The notes under the pieces were generated by a model. The model saw nothing but the letters and a program-made list of their open reading frames with translations. It had not been told where the DNA came from and searched no databases. The position numbers were made by a program, and so were the translations under genes. This document shows positions 8,672 to 17,357 of a stretch of 64,000 bases of DNA, in pieces. The stretch lies in assembly GCF_010093065.1 (NCBI RefSeq), contig NZ_CP048113.1:4960001-5024000 (forward strand), in the 5' to 3' direction. The stretch is from Chitinophaga agri. GTDB lineage: Bacteria; Bacteroidota; Bacteroidia; Chitinophagales; Chitinophagaceae. The number at the start of each line of letters is the position of its first letter. The first letter of the stretch is position 1.

Positions 8672-9296
8672 GATAGCCCATTCCCCGGCGGATAATCACT
8701 TCTGCTATTACCAGGTTCAGGGTCCAGCTCATCCATGAAATGAGAATATAGGCTTCCACAGGATGGATGGGTGGATGGAATGTCCCGATCAAAAATGCAA
8801 AAAAACGTAGGGATATAGCAGACAGGGTAAGCGCGTAACTCCTGATCATCATAGCGGTATGTTGCTTCCAGTTCCGCTGCATGGCATAGCGCCAGCCCAG
8901 GAATGTTGTGACGAGCCACAGGGACGCAAGTATGACAAAACTGATCCTTGCTGGCACACCGCCATTCGCATAGCATCCCATGATCAATCCGGAAGGACCG
9001 CTAAACGCAAGGATCACTAAAGCATATAATTTCCCGGACCTGCGGTGCAGGCCGGGAAATTTTTTTAAGAGGTACATGCTGAATTGAAGCAGGCCAGTGA
9101 CAAGCACGATAACGCTTGTGAACACGTGCACATAAAAACTGATGCGCCAGTGCCTGATATGATATACCAGCTGTTTGGTCATCAGGAAGTCCACATAACG
9201 GTCAAATGACGTGTATGGAAGACTTAGCAACAACATCAGCCAGCTGGTATAAAGTATTACAGCTGCGAACAGGTAAAAGAAGATCTTTCTGGTCAC
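8613..9296 (-). CDS. DUF2306 family integral membrane protein
   Basis: 227 residues with six predicted transmembrane segments. The motif HRRSGKLYALVIL near residue 85 and conserved His residues at segment ends are typical of DUF2306, a cytochrome b561-like membrane fold of unknown function. It starts at GTG (9296), 7 bases after the stop of the upstream lipoprotein gene, so the two are probably co-transcribed leftward. The 3' end overlaps the convergent TPR lipoprotein gene by 59 bases. Confidence 0.8.
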   Translation of the reverse strand: MTRKIFFYLFAAVILYTSWLMLLLSLPYTSFDRYVDFLMTKQLVYHIRHWRISFYVHVFTSVIVLVTGLLQFSMYLLKKFPGLHRRSGKLYALVILAFSGPSGLIMGCYANGGVPARISFVILASLWLVTTFLGWRYAMQRNWKQHTAMMIRSYALTLSAISLRFFAFLIGTFHPPIHPVEAYILISWMSWTLNLVIAEVIIRRGMGYLNDSFPAVRPSLQNDHLPQ

Positions 9297-9303
9297 GGGT
9301 CAA

Positions 9304-10059
9304 TTAATACTCGTTTTGAGAAAAGCTGAACTTATCTCCTTCCATTGATGTGGTGGTATATTCGTATTCTCCTGTTTTATAGGTATTGTTGGTGATGGCA
9401 AAAACAGTAGACCGCTGGCTGTAGAAGTCATTCGGCTGCCAGCTGACAAACACACTGTCGGTTCCACGTTTCTCCCAGGTTCCTCTTAATGTGATCATTT
9501 GCGCAGCAAAAGTTGAATCATTGGTCTTCTCGTAGTAATTCAACGTGCAGTTACCATCATTTGAGAAATCAATATCACAGTGATCGCCGGAGAAGAAGCC
9601 AGGAGTGCTTTCATCTTTAGACAGGTGAACCAGGCTGAATTTCTTTTCGCTTAATGATTGGGTGTTGGACGGTTTCCATGAGCCGGTTGCATTTTCCAGC
9701 AGGGTATCCAGTTTGATGGTGAAGATGCCGTCAAACTCATGATCACCCGGTTCTGACAATACAATTGCATATTTGTCGCCTTCCCGGCTGATAGTACCGC
9801 TTACATTTCTTCTGAGACCTTTATGGGTATCGTAGCCGGCCAGTTTTACGCCACTACAGTAGTTAATAGTGATGTAAATCGGGCTGCCACCAAAATCGCC
9901 TTTGTATGTACCCATGATGCGGGCTTCCATAGGAATTACCAGGATTGGGGGATTAGCAGTTTGGGTAGAATCGGCCGTCGCCGCTGTTGTAGAGGGTTCC
10001 TGGCCACCACATGCACTGAGCAGGCATGCGCCAAGGAATGCAGTAATAATATATTTCAC
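9304..10059 (-). CDS. Hypothetical lipoprotein
   Basis: 251 residues from a GTG start at 10059, chosen because it places a clean lipoprotein signal at the N terminus: hydrophobic stretch, lipobox LLSAC and Cys17, then a Thr/Ala-rich linker. A longer reading adds 34 residues that destroy the signal peptide. The mature part is beta-rich, with two similar halves each containing strand patterns such as GSWKPSN and GTWEKRG, suggesting a lipocalin-like barrel; this is an inference from pattern only. Function unknown. It precedes the DUF2306 gene by 7 bases. Confidence 0.72.
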   Translation of the reverse strand: MKYIITAFLGACLLSACGGQEPSTTAATADSTQTANPPILVIPMEARIMGTYKGDFGGSPIYITINYCSGVKLAGYDTHKGLRRNVSGTISREGDKYAIVLSEPGDHEFDGIFTIKLDTLLENATGSWKPSNTQSLSEKKFSLVHLSKDESTPGFFSGDHCDIDFSNDGNCTLNYYEKTNDSTFAAQMITLRGTWEKRGTDSVFVSWQPNDFYSQRSTVFAITNNTYKTGEYEYTTTSMEGDKFSFSQNEY

Positions 10060-10738
10060 AGGGTATTTTTTTGTAAAGTAAGTAATAAAAGCAGATTTAT
10101 ACAGCGCACTACACAAGAATCTGAGCTTCTGTACCAGGAGAGGGTGTGCCCCCTGTTGCACCTGACAGCAGTGGCAGTAGCTGAATAGTTTTAAGGGGAT
10201 ACGTCAGCCGCTTTATGCAGTGAGACCAGTAGTGAATGGCTTGAGTAGTTGTCGTGTGAGCACCTGGTTGCCCCAATAGAAGGTACCACGCAGATGAATA
10301 TAGGATAGAGACGCATACGATTGCTGACTCAGCCACATCTATGTACTCCGGATGGCTTTCTGTAATGGATAATCGAATCTCAGAAGAGCATGCGCCTATT
10401 ATCACGGGTACGTATACCGCCGAAGGAGAGAAGGAGGGAGAGGTGTATGCCACTTTGAGCCGGATTTTTACACAGCTGGTATGTGCAGGTTTTTCCTGCA
10501 CGCGGGTGTTCAGGACATGGTGGTTCGCCCGGGGTGTCTCGTGTGGTCTTCATTCGTGATAATATTTCTGTAGAACAAGATATTCAAAAACTGGAGGTTT
10601 GTATGTATATTTAGCACAGAATTACCTGGGCAATAAGTTGATAACCTGTACCCGTCTTGTAAGCATTGCCTGTACCCGGAAATCATATTTGACTCACAGA
10701 TAAATCCAAATTTTGATAACAACCAAAATTTAAAATGC
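10060..10738. other. 679-base gap with no convincing gene
   Basis: Open frames exist on both strands (for example leftward 10109-10501 and rightward 10341-10559), but none has a signal peptide, recognisable fold or credible start context, and they overlap one another. About 10110-10560 has a GC level similar to the genes while 10561-10738 is AT-rich, which suggests decayed coding sequence followed by the 5' region of the collagen-like gene. No terminator or -7 element stands out. Confidence 0.5.
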
Positions 10739-11326
10739 ATGAAACGACTTTCTCTCAACCTTTTCGCCTGTCTGGCACTGGCATTTGCTGTATTAACTGT
10801 TTCCTGTGGTAAAGATGGAGATACTGGTCCTGCCGGAGCTGATGGCCCTGCCGGTCCTGCTGGTCCAGCTGGACCACAAGGTCCGCAAGGCCCTGAAGGT
10901 TCCGCTAATGTGATCTATTCTGACTGGCTGGATGTGCCGTATGAAGCGGATACTATTCATACTTCAGGAGGAGGCATTGATACCATAGGTTATTTCGCTT
11001 CTATCGAAGTCCCTAAACTGGATCTGAACATGCTGACCAACGGAGAGATCAAAGTATATCTGAATGGCTTCAGCGCTGCTGATCCGGCTGTTATACCATT
11101 ACCTTATTATAGTGTTTACAGTAATCTGAGCATCAATCCAACATTTTACCTGAATGAGATCTATCTGTATTCTAATGGAGATATCAGTACTGTACAGGAT
11201 AATGCCGGTACAAAATACCAGCAATACCGTTACGTACTGATTCCTGGAGGAGAAGAAGCGCGTAAGGCAAAAATTGACTGGAATAACTATGAGCAGGTAA
11301 AGCAATATCTCGGTCTGAAGAATTAA
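10739..11326 (+). CDS. Collagen-like repeat lipoprotein
   Basis: 195 residues. Signal peptide with lipobox LTVSC and Cys23, followed directly by nine uninterrupted Gly-X-Y triplets (about residues 27-53) made almost only of GPA, GPQ, GPE, GAD and GDT. A 140-residue globular C-terminal domain follows, rich in Tyr, Ile and Asn. Bacterial collagen-like proteins trimerise through such repeats; here the repeat would form a short stalk lifting a C-terminal domain off the membrane. Bacteroidota carry many lipoproteins of this layout, with unknown ligands. A second ATG four bases upstream (10735) is out of frame. Confidence 0.85.
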   Translation: MKRLSLNLFACLALAFAVLTVSCGKDGDTGPAGADGPAGPAGPAGPQGPQGPEGSANVIYSDWLDVPYEADTIHTSGGGIDTIGYFASIEVPKLDLNMLTNGEIKVYLNGFSAADPAVIPLPYYSVYSNLSINPTFYLNEIYLYSNGDISTVQDNAGTKYQQYRYVLIPGGEEARKAKIDWNNYEQVKQYLGLKN

Positions 11327-11338
11327 TTACCCGTTCCG

Positions 11339-11390
11339 TATAAAACAGTAAGAGGCGTCAGGATATCCTGACGCCTCTTACTGTTTTATA
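11339..11390. terminator. Bidirectional terminator, 52-base perfect palindrome
   Basis: A perfect 26-bp inverted repeat with no spacer (11339-11364 and 11365-11390). Outer parts are TAAAAC/GTTTTA, inner parts GC-rich. It sits exactly between the converging collagen-like gene and obgE. Confidence 0.9.
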
Positions 11391-11401
11391 GAAAGACTTG
11401 T

Positions 11402-12481
11402 TTATTCTTCTTCTTCGATGAAATCATCTTCGTCTTCACCATCTTCTTCATCTTCCTCCTGGTGTCTGTTGCTCCTGCTTGGCACAGCATCATTGTTCAG
11501 CGCTTCCCACAGCATATCTTTCAGTTCAGAAAGTCCCTGTTGGGTAACAGATGAAAAGAATACATGTGGTACATCATCCGGAAGTTCTGCAGAAATAGCC
11601 TCCTTCAGTTCATCGTCCAGCATATCGCTTTTACTGATAGCCAGCAGGAATTGTTTATCCAGCAGTTCAGGATTGTATTGTTGCAGCTCGTTCACCAGGA
11701 TATCAAAGTCCTTTCTGTGGTCGGAGCTGTCCGCCGGAATCAGGAACAGCAGTACAGAGTTCCTTTCGATATGACGGAGGAAGCGGTGCCCCAGTCCTTT
11801 ACCTTCATGGGCGCCTTCAATGATACCTGGCAGGTCAGCGATAGCAAACGAGCGGTCATTACGGTAAGGCACCATGCCCAGGTTAGGGGTAAGGGTTGTG
11901 AACGCATAGTCGGCAATTTTAGGACGGGCAGCAGTAATGGTAGACAGCAGGGTAGATTTACCTGCGTTCGGGAATCCTACCAGTCCAACGTCAGCCAGTA
12001 TTTTCAGTTCCAGTACTTTCCAGCCTTCAATGCTTGGCATGCCTGGCTGTGCGTATTCCGGTGCCTGGTTGGTGGGAGATTTAAAGTAGCTGTTACCCCG
12101 ACCGCCTTGTCCACCTGGTATCCAGATCACTTCTTCGCCATGGTGCAGGATCTCTGCTTCCAGTTCGCCAGTTTCTTCATCAAAGGCCTGTGTACCGAGT
12201 GGTACTTCAATAATAACATCTTCACCATTGCGGCCGGTACTGTTATTATCACGACCGTTTCCGCCATCTTCTGCCACCACATTTTTATACCAGCGAAGGT
12301 GCAGCAGGGTCCATAACTGGGAGTTCCCTCTCAGGATAACGTGACCGCCGCGTCCACCATCTCCACCATCAGGTCCGGCTTCAGGGTTATATTTTGTGCG
12401 CATGAAGTGTGCACTACCTGCGCCTCCCTTACCGGATTTGGCGAAGATCCTTATGTAATCAACAAAGTTGCCTCTTTCCAA
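11402..12481 (-). CDS. obgE: Obg family GTPase (ObgE/CgtA)
   Basis: 359 residues. Glycine-rich Obg domain (about 1-158) with the repeated [15 protein letters not shown] turns; G domain with P-loop GFPNAGKST near residue 168, G3 motif DLPG and G4 motif SKSD. The C-terminal tail is short and extremely acidic (Glu/Asp in most of the last 20 positions) and replaces the OCT domain of some orthologs. ObgE binds the 50S subunit and links ribosome assembly to growth state. The start is TTG at 12481, which matches the expected N terminus (FVDYIRIF a few residues in). adk lies upstream on the same strand. Confidence 0.95.
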   Translation of the reverse strand: MERGNFVDYIRIFAKSGKGGAGSAHFMRTKYNPEAGPDGGDGGRGGHVILRGNSQLWTLLHLRWYKNVVAEDGGNGRDNNSTGRNGEDVIIEVPLGTQAFDEETGELEAEILHHGEEVIWIPGGQGGRGNSYFKSPTNQAPEYAQPGMPSIEGWKVLELKILADVGLVGFPNAGKSTLLSTITAARPKIADYAFTTLTPNLGMVPYRNDRSFAIADLPGIIEGAHEGKGLGHRFLRHIERNSVLLFLIPADSSDHRKDFDILVNELQQYNPELLDKQFLLAISKSDMLDDELKEAISAELPDDVPHVFFSSVTQQGLSELKDMLWEALNNDAVPSRSNRHQEEDEEDGEDEDDFIEEEE

Positions 12482-12540
12482 AGTATTCGATTTATGCTTA
12501 ATATAACGCGGCCTGAAATAGGGGCTACGTTAAATACGAA

Positions 12541-12614
12541 AACGCAAAGATCGTTAAGTTCAGCCATTTTAACACGGTTTACGCGTTAAAATGCTTACTT
12601 ACAATCTTTGCGTT
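12541..12614. repeat. Two nested inverted repeats between adk and obgE
   Basis: Outer arms AACGCAAAGAT (12541-12551) and ATCTTTGCGTT (12604-12614), perfect over 11 bp; inner arms CATTTTAAC (12565-12573) and GTTAAAATG (12585-12593), perfect over 9 bp. No T-run follows on the minus strand, so a simple terminator is unlikely. Confidence 0.7.
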
Positions 12615-12635
12615 CGAAATATGTATGTGGGAGAA

Positions 12636-13223
12636 TTAAACTTTCTCTTCTACCAGTGTTTCTATTTCTTTGCTCAGGCGGTCGAAGATTTCTTCAACAG
12701 AACCTTCACCCTTGATCTTCTTGAACTTGCCATATTTGGCATAATGGTCGGCTACAGGTGCGGTTTTATTGTGATATTCCACAATACGGGCTCTGATCAC
12801 CTCTTCGTTGGCATCATCACTACGACCAGAGGTGATACCTCTGTTCAGTAGACGTGCAATCAATTCATCTTCAGGGACTTCCAGTGCAAGCACGTTGGAA
12901 ATGGCAGTCTTTTTCAAAGACAGCAATTTGTCCAGCGCTTCTGCCTGTGCAGTGGTGCGGGGAAATCCGTCGAAAATGAAACCTCTTGCTTCCGGGTTGG
13001 CATCCAGTTTGGAGCTGATCATGCCAATCACTACCTCGTCAGGTACCAGAATACCCTGGTCCATCACTTTTTTAGCTTCCAGGCCTAGTGGTGTTTTCGC
13101 TTCAATCTCGCTACGCAGCAGATCGCCGGTAGAAAGGTGAAGAAGACCAAATTTTGTAATCAGGTTAGCACTCTGAGTGCCCTTACCGCTACCGGGAGGG
13201 CCAAATAAAATGATATTGACCAT
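12636..13223 (-). CDS. adk: Adenylate kinase
   Basis: 195 residues. P-loop GPPGSGKGT at residues 8-16, AMP-binding STGDLLR and GFPRT motifs, and a lid region containing GITSGRSDD rather than the long Cys-type lid, which is the short form usual in Bacteroidota. It converts ATP plus AMP to two ADP in the cytoplasm. Upstream of obgE on the same strand with a 154-base gap holding nested inverted repeats. A -7 element is visible at 13250-13257. Confidence 0.96.
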   Translation of the reverse strand: MVNIILFGPPGSGKGTQSANLITKFGLLHLSTGDLLRSEIEAKTPLGLEAKKVMDQGILVPDEVVIGMISSKLDANPEARGFIFDGFPRTTAQAEALDKLLSLKKTAISNVLALEVPEDELIARLLNRGITSGRSDDANEEVIRARIVEYHNKTAPVADHYAKYGKFKKIKGEGSVEEIFDRLSKEIETLVEEKV

Positions 13224-13249
13224 GTTTTAAGAATACTTTAGCAAGACTG

Positions 13250-13257
13250 CAAATATA
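13250..13257 (-). promoter_or_regulatory. adk promoter -7 element
   Basis: On the minus strand this reads TATATTTG, a full match to TAnnTTTG, 27 bases upstream of the adk ATG. No clear -33 TTG at the usual spacing. Confidence 0.65.
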
Positions 13258-13570
13258 GCAAACAATTGAATGTATTGGTAACTAAAATTGCAATTGCTTG
13301 AATAATGTAAAATATTTAAGAAATTTCCTAGATATGTTTTAATGATTTGCTGCAAATAATGGATTATTTTTAAGAAGTTCACTGTTGATGCAAAGTGGTC
13401 AACGGAAGCGCCTTAGGAGCTGTCATGTCATATCACAGGTCAACGTAAATATAAACATTTCCACTGCCGGATAATTACGGGGTATGAAATTATCAAGCAA
13501 AAAAGATTACTTGTTTAAACATTTAAAATATCATCCGTAGTAGAAGAAGTCATGTGCTATGGTGTAATAA

Positions 13571-13584
13571 TTCGTAAGTTTAGT
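13571..13584 (+). promoter_or_regulatory. Promoter-like element TTCGTAAGTTTAGT
   Basis: Contains TAAGTTTA, one mismatch from TAnnTTTG, ending 5 bases before the first ATG. The same 14 bases occur at 18444-18457 before the patatin gene. A start this close implies a leaderless transcript or use of the second or third ATG (13590, 13593). Confidence 0.5.
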
Positions 13585-13586
13585 CG

Positions 13587-16500
13587 ATGATGATGAAGCA
13601 ATTAACGATTTTAGGTCTCTCTTTCTTATGCCTGGGCGGGAGTGTGCTGATGGCCCTTCCGGGAAAAGGCCCAGGTCCACGGCTGGTAAAACGAAATGTG
13701 CCCAAAGAAGTAAGTGAAAGCACACAAATCCGTAAAAAAGCCTCCTTCAGGCAGGAAGATCCTGCCAAACGCTGGGTCGACAGTGTGTTTGAATCGCTGA
13801 ACGATGAAGAACGCATTGCCCAGCTGATCATGATCCGCGCCCATTCTAATCTTGGGGCGGACCACATCAGAAAAGTAACCAAAGATATTCAGGATAATAA
13901 GGTGGGCGGGCTGATCTTCTTCCAGGGTGGACCTGTACGACAGGCGAATCTTACCAACTACTACCAGTCTATCTCCAAAGTGCCACTGATGATCGCCATT
14001 GACGGTGAATGGGGATTGGGTATGCGACTGGACAGTGTGACCGCCCTGCCCCGCAATCTTATGCTGGGCGCCATGCAGGACAGTGCCCTGGCCTATGACT
14101 ATGGTAAACAGCTGGCCATGCAGTGCAAGCGCCTGGGTATTCATGTGGACTATGCTCCTGACATGGATGTGAATAACAATCCTAACAATCCGGTTATCAA
14201 CGACCGCTCATTCGGGCAGGATAAATTCCAGGTAGCCCGCATGGGGATACAGGTTATCAAAGGCATGCAGGACCAGAACGTGATGGCGGTAGCTAAACAC
14301 TTCCCGGGGCATGGTGACACAGATGTGGATTCCCATTACGATATGCCGGTTATTCGTAAGTCCAGGGCAGCACTGGACTCACTCGAGCTATATCCCTTCC
14401 GCAGGGCTATTGACGCGGGGGTGCAAAGCGTCATGATGGCACATTTGTATGTACCGGCCCTCGACAGCACGCCTAATACACCCACGTCCATCTCTCATAA
14501 GGCAATTACCGATTATCTGAAAGGAGAGCTGGGCTACAAAGGCATTGTGATCACCGATGCGCTGGAAATGAAAGGTATCGCTAAGTTCTACTCAAAAGGA
14601 GAAGAGGCGGCCCGTTCGCTACTCGCAGGTAATGACATGATGATGCTGCCTTCAACTGCATCTGGTAGTGTAGATGCTATTAAACGTGCTATCAGAAGAG
14701 GAGACATCACCTGGAATGAGGTAAACGAGCGGGTGAAGAAAGTCCTGCTGGCTAAATATAAACTGGGGCTGAATAAACCACAGTTCATTGATGTGAATAA
14801 CCTCACTGCAGACCTGAACGCGGGCTCAGACTCACTTACCAAACGCATCGCAGAACAGGCGATCACGCTGGTAAAGAATGATAATTCACTCATTCCCTTT
14901 ACCCAGCATACACCTGGTAAACTGGCTGTAATAGCCGTAGGAGCAGATGTGAATAATGCATTTGTGCAAACAATAAAAACGCTGCGTCCTGATGTTAATT
15001 CCTTCATCTTTACGGCCCGTCAGCCGGAAACACAGGTAGCCCAGGTAGTAGAAAGGCTGAAGAAAGATTATCAGGCCGTGATCATCAGTCTGCATAACTA
15101 CAGCCGGCGTCCTTTCAATAATTTCGGTATCAGTTCTGCAGAACGCCTGCTAATCCAGCAGTTACAACAGGAAATGCCTTCTGCCACAGTGGTATTCGGT
15201 AATCCATATGCTATTCAGTATTTCTGTGAGGGACCGACGATCATTGCCGCTTATGAAGATGATCCAGTCACTCAGCAAACAGCCGCCAATATGCTTTTCG
15301 GTCAGCAGCCCTATAAGGGGAAACTGCCTGTGACCGTGTGTCCAAACTTCCCTTATGGAACAGGGATCGTCTATACGCCTCCTGCTCCTGTAGCCCAGGT
15401 GAAGTTTGAACTGGAACGTGTGAAACCGGAAACAGTTGGTATGAGCAGTCTGGCGTTGCGTAAGATAGATGTACTGGCCAATGATATGATCGCAAAAGGT
15501 GCCGCACCTGGTTGCCAGATCCTGGCCATGAAAGATGGAAAGATCGTATACGATAAAACATTTGGATCCTTTGATTATAGCACACGTGAGCCAGTTACGT
15601 CGAGTGCGTTGTATGACCTTGCTTCTGTAACCAAGATCTGTGCGACAACGATTGCTGTTATGCGTTTGTACGATGAAGGGAAACTCAGCCTGGACGCTAA
15701 ACTGGGCGATTATCTGCCATGGGTGAAAGGTACGGATAAGGCAGGTCTGCGCATTCGGGATATTCTGTTACATCAGGCAGGACTGGTCGCATTCATTCCT
15801 TTCTATAAAGATGTGGTAGACGCCAGGGGCATTCCTGATACAGCGCTGTTCCATACTTATGCCGACTCAGTATACGCTGTACGGGTAGCAGAACATCTCT
15901 ACATGAAATCCAGCTATGTGGATACCATGTTCCAGAAGATCCTGGCGAGTCCGCTGAAATCGCCCGGTAGTTATATATATAGCGATAATGATTTCATTTT
16001 CCTCGGTAAGATCGTAGAACAGATCACTGGTAAAAAGCTGAACCGCTATGTGAAAGAAACGTTCTATGAGCCGCTGGGCATGACCACTGCAGGATTCCGT
16101 CCAAGAGAACGCTTTCAGTTATCACAACTGGCACCGACAGAAAGTGAACCGATCTTCCGTCGTCAATGGATAAGAGGAGATGTACATGATCCGGGAGCCG
16201 CTATGTTTGGCGGTGTGGCAGGCCATGCAGGACTGTTCTCTAATGCAGAAGATCTGGCGCTGCTGATGCAGATGTTGCTGAACGGCGGATCATTGGCAGG
16301 CAAAGAATATATCAAGCCGGAAACGATTCAGTTATTCACCGCTTACAGCAGTAATGTTAGTCGTCGCGGATTAGGTTTTGACAAACCGGAGAAGAACAAC
16401 GGCAGGAAAGGCGAGGCCTATCCGGCGAAGAGCGCATCACCACTTACCTACGGTCATACTGGATTCACAGGTACCTGTGTATGGGTAGATCCGCAGTCGC

Positions 16501-16628
16501 AGCTTCTCTTCATATTCCTTAGCAACAGGGTTTGTTCTGCGGGAGGAGAGAATAAGAAACTGATCACACACCATGTGAGAGAAAATATCATGGAAGTTTT
16601 GTACGAAGCGATGGGAGGGAAGAAGTAG
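13587..16628 (+). CDS. GH3 beta-N-acetylhexosaminidase / beta-lactamase-fold fusion
   Basis: 1013 residues, exported (hydrophobic stretch 5-24). Residues about 60-400 are a family 3 glycoside hydrolase of the NagZ type: KHFPGHG at 237, the Asp248/Ser249/His250 acid-base loop, and nucleophile Asp324 in ITDALEM. About 420-600 is the GH3 C-terminal domain. About 610-1010 is a serine beta-lactamase/penicillin-binding fold with Ser680-x-x-Lys683, Tyr798-Ser-Asp and His957-Thr-Gly. NagZ removes GlcNAc from muropeptides, so a linked peptidoglycan-active serine hydrolase suggests wall recycling or remodelling in the periplasm. Three tandem ATGs make the exact start uncertain. Confidence 0.92.
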   Translation: MMMKQLTILGLSFLCLGGSVLMALPGKGPGPRLVKRNVPKEVSESTQIRKKASFRQEDPAKRWVDSVFESLNDEERIAQLIMIRAHSNLGADHIRKVTKDIQDNKVGGLIFFQGGPVRQANLTNYYQSISKVPLMIAIDGEWGLGMRLDSVTALPRNLMLGAMQDSALAYDYGKQLAMQCKRLGIHVDYAPDMDVNNNPNNPVINDRSFGQDKFQVARMGIQVIKGMQDQNVMAVAKHFPGHGDTDVDSHYDMPVIRKSRAALDSLELYPFRRAIDAGVQSVMMAHLYVPALDSTPNTPTSISHKAITDYLKGELGYKGIVITDALEMKGIAKFYSKGEEAARSLLAGNDMMMLPSTASGSVDAIKRAIRRGDITWNEVNERVKKVLLAKYKLGLNKPQFIDVNNLTADLNAGSDSLTKRIAEQAITLVKNDNSLIPFTQHTPGKLAVIAVGADVNNAFVQTIKTLRPDVNSFIFTARQPETQVAQVVERLKKDYQAVIISLHNYSRRPFNNFGISSAERLLIQQLQQEMPSATVVFGNPYAIQYFCEGPTIIAAYEDDPVTQQTAANMLFGQQPYKGKLPVTVCPNFPYGTGIVYTPPAPVAQVKFELERVKPETVGMSSLALRKIDVLANDMIAKGAAPGCQILAMKDGKIVYDKTFGSFDYSTREPVTSSALYDLASVTKICATTIAVMRLYDEGKLSLDAKLGDYLPWVKGTDKAGLRIRDILLHQAGLVAFIPFYKDVVDARGIPDTALFHTYADSVYAVRVAEHLYMKSSYVDTMFQKILASPLKSPGSYIYSDNDFIFLGKIVEQITGKKLNRYVKETFYEPLGMTTAGFRPRERFQLSQLAPTESEPIFRRQWIRGDVHDPGAAMFGGVAGHAGLFSNAEDLALLMQMLLNGGSLAGKEYIKPETIQLFTAYSSNVSRRGLGFDKPEKNNGRKGEAYPAKSASPLTYGHTGFTGTCVWVDPQSQLLFIFLSNRVCSAGGENKKLITHHVRENIMEVLYEAMGGKK

Positions 16629-16653
16629 ATATAGGAGAACGGGATAAATAGGC

Positions 16654-16709
16654 AATAGTGCCAGATGAAGTATGCCTTAATGGCCATTCATCCGGCACTA
16701 TTTTTTTAT
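16654..16709. terminator. Bidirectional terminator
   Basis: AATAGTGCC (16654-16662) pairs with GGCACTATT (16694-16702); a further GATGAA/TTCATC pairing continues the stem after a one-base mismatch. T7 follows. It lies between converging genes. Confidence 0.8.
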
Positions 16710-16721
16710 ATACATCAATAT

Positions 16722-17147
16722 CTATTGTACGGATACCGTTCTGCTGATGCTTGTTTCTGTCTTGATATTAACGATCTTTTCCGCCAGTCTGCTACGGCCT
16801 TTCCTGATCTCAAAAGTGTAAACACCGTCCTGCAGTTCCTGCATATTGAACTTTGCCACATACAGCATGGTTACAGGTAAGGACTCCTGGTGCAGGGTGT
16901 AGTTGTTCGCATCTTTGATGCTGAGTACCACTTTTTCTGTACCTGGATTTTCTACAGTGATTTTAAAAATAAGTGCTTCGGCATCTACCTGAGACACTTT
17001 CAGTTTAAAGGCATTTACTGGGGCAGGGGTTTCGTCGTTACTTACAATGCTGCTATTGTTTTCATTGTATGCATAGGCGTTTGCCTGGGCTTTTGCAAAA
17101 GATAAGTTAATAAGGATAGCGGCTAATATAAACGATGTACGTTTCAT
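16722..17147 (-). CDS. Small secreted Ig-like protein, unknown function
   Basis: 141 residues. Signal peptide 1-20 (MKRTSFILAAILINLSFAKA). The mature part is an immunoglobulin-like beta sandwich by pattern, ending in a segment resembling the last strands of a type IX secretion sorting domain (VYTFEIRKGRSRLAEKIV), although the canonical sorting-domain end is absent. No enzymatic motif. It is monocistronic and faces the glycosidase fusion across a shared terminator. I do not recognise a characterised homolog. Confidence 0.7.
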   Translation of the reverse strand: MKRTSFILAAILINLSFAKAQANAYAYNENNSSIVSNDETPAPVNAFKLKVSQVDAEALIFKITVENPGTEKVVLSIKDANNYTLHQESLPVTMLYVAKFNMQELQDGVYTFEIRKGRSRLAEKIVNIKTETSISRTVSVQ

Positions 17148-17340
17148 ACAAAACTGGTTTGTTTTTGTTAGATGATGTTGTCTTGATGTTATTTGTACGT
17201 ATTAGCTAATACATGTCCGTTAATTCGCCGCAAAGATCGAAGGGGTAAGTTAACGGAAGGTTACCGGCAGGTTAACATAGGATTATGAATCGATCTGGCG
17301 GTAGAATGACGAATGTCATTCTTAATTATCATTTGATACC

Positions 17341-17348
17341 TAACTTTG
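17341..17348 (+). promoter_or_regulatory. ctaA promoter -7 element
   Basis: TAACTTTG, a full match to the Bacteroidota -7 consensus, 9 bases before the ATG at 17358. It overlaps the possible TTG start at 17346, which argues for the ATG. Confidence 0.7.
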
Positions 17349-17357
17349 CTGGCGTCT

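Larger units (their letters stand above)
13224..13586. other. Divergent promoter region, adk / glycosidase fusion
   Basis: 363 AT-rich bases. Contains the adk -7 element (13250-13257, minus strand) and, at the right end, the TTCGTAAGTTTAGT element (13571-13584) next to the fusion gene start. Nothing coding is seen. Confidence 0.7.

Noticed and set aside
10109..10501. Leftward 130-codon open frame
   Set aside because: No signal peptide, no motif, Ser/Thr/Ile-rich composition without a plausible fold, and it overlaps the 5' end of the lipoprotein reading and other open frames.
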